Below are positions 13,559 through 13,732 of a stretch of DNA of 13,732 nucleotides, piece after piece. The notes below the pieces were generated by a model. It was not told the DNA's origin and did not search any database. It was given only the letters and a program-made list of their open reading frames with translations. The first letter of the stretch is position 1. Every line of letters starts with the position of its first letter. The translations under genes and the position numbers were made by a program. Source of the DNA: Deltaproteobacteria bacterium (GTDB taxonomy: Bacteria > Desulfobacterota > DSM-4660 > Desulfatiglandales > B25-G16); contig JAFDHR010000022.1 of the NCBI GenBank assembly GCA_019308645.1, forward strand, positions 1-13,732. The letters run 5' to 3'.

Positions 13559-13732
13559 GTGAAAATAGTCTCCTAACTAAGTTAATATCAATTTTGACCT
13601 ATTTTTATAAGCCCAAATTTGATGGTTTCGTAAAAAGTCAATCCCATGTAAATAGCTGAAATGATTAAAAATAGATGTCATTTTTGCTTGTTTTTCACCT
13701 TACATTTTGCTATAAAGGACTCACATAATCAA
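13559..13732. other. Upstream region of the lipoprotein gene
   Basis: This AT-rich stretch at the window edge contains no reading frame of note. It should hold the minus-strand promoter of the lipoprotein gene, but no pair of boxes with good spacing was found. TTTCGTAAAAAGTCA (13626-13640) looks like a dispersed repeat word, although it has no second copy here. Confidence 0.4.

Noticed and set aside
13626..13640. TTTCGTAAAAAGTCA as a repeat family member
   Set aside because: There is only one copy in the window, so repetition cannot be shown from this sequence.

Overview
The window looks like chromosomal DNA from a Gram-negative, probably anaerobic bacterium of Desulfobacterota/Deltaproteobacteria type. 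This placement is inferred, not proven. It rests on a sigma-54 activator next to a small dinitrogenase-cofactor (NifX/NifB-type) protein and a radical SAM protein, a type II/IV secretion ATPase, an outer-membrane type lipoprotein, and AT-leaning DNA with many short dispersed repeats between genes. No rRNA, tRNA, CRISPR array, transposase or phage gene was seen.

Left block (1-3592, minus strand): a PAS/AAA+/Fis sigma-54 activator, then a 98-aa NifX-like protein, then a 508-aa radical SAM protein. A near-consensus -24/-12 promoter (2064-2079) and a tandem TGTTTCA-type site about 100 bp upstream of it (2175-2205) lie between the activator and the other two genes. The activator therefore probably switches on the two-gene operon beside it. 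At the left edge, 18 codons on the plus strand may be the tail of a convergent relative of the radical SAM gene.

Middle block (3593-6795): a divergent ammonia-type NAD synthetase-like gene (minus) and a GlmU-like nucleotidyltransferase (plus), set among repeat-rich spacers. Several repeats are imperfect inverted-repeat units. Different units share the same outer end, close to CTGAGTAGTTAC, although their arms differ (GTTCACCGTT type versus CCACCAAGGCAC type). They look like small non-autonomous elements.

Right block (6796-13558): a GspE/PilB-type ATPase followed after 3 bp by recN, then a metallo-beta-lactamase-fold hydrolase, a vapBC-type toxin-antitoxin pair, a second broken copy of the hydrolase 3' end, and on the minus strand a CsgG/FlgT-like lipoprotein. 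The toxin-antitoxin pair thus sits between two copies of the last 198 bp of the hydrolase gene. The copies are 182/198 identical, and 12 of 14 changed codons are synonymous, so they diverged as coding sequence and not as a recent tandem duplication. This is the most unusual structure in the window, together with the sigma-54 locus and the shared-end repeat family.
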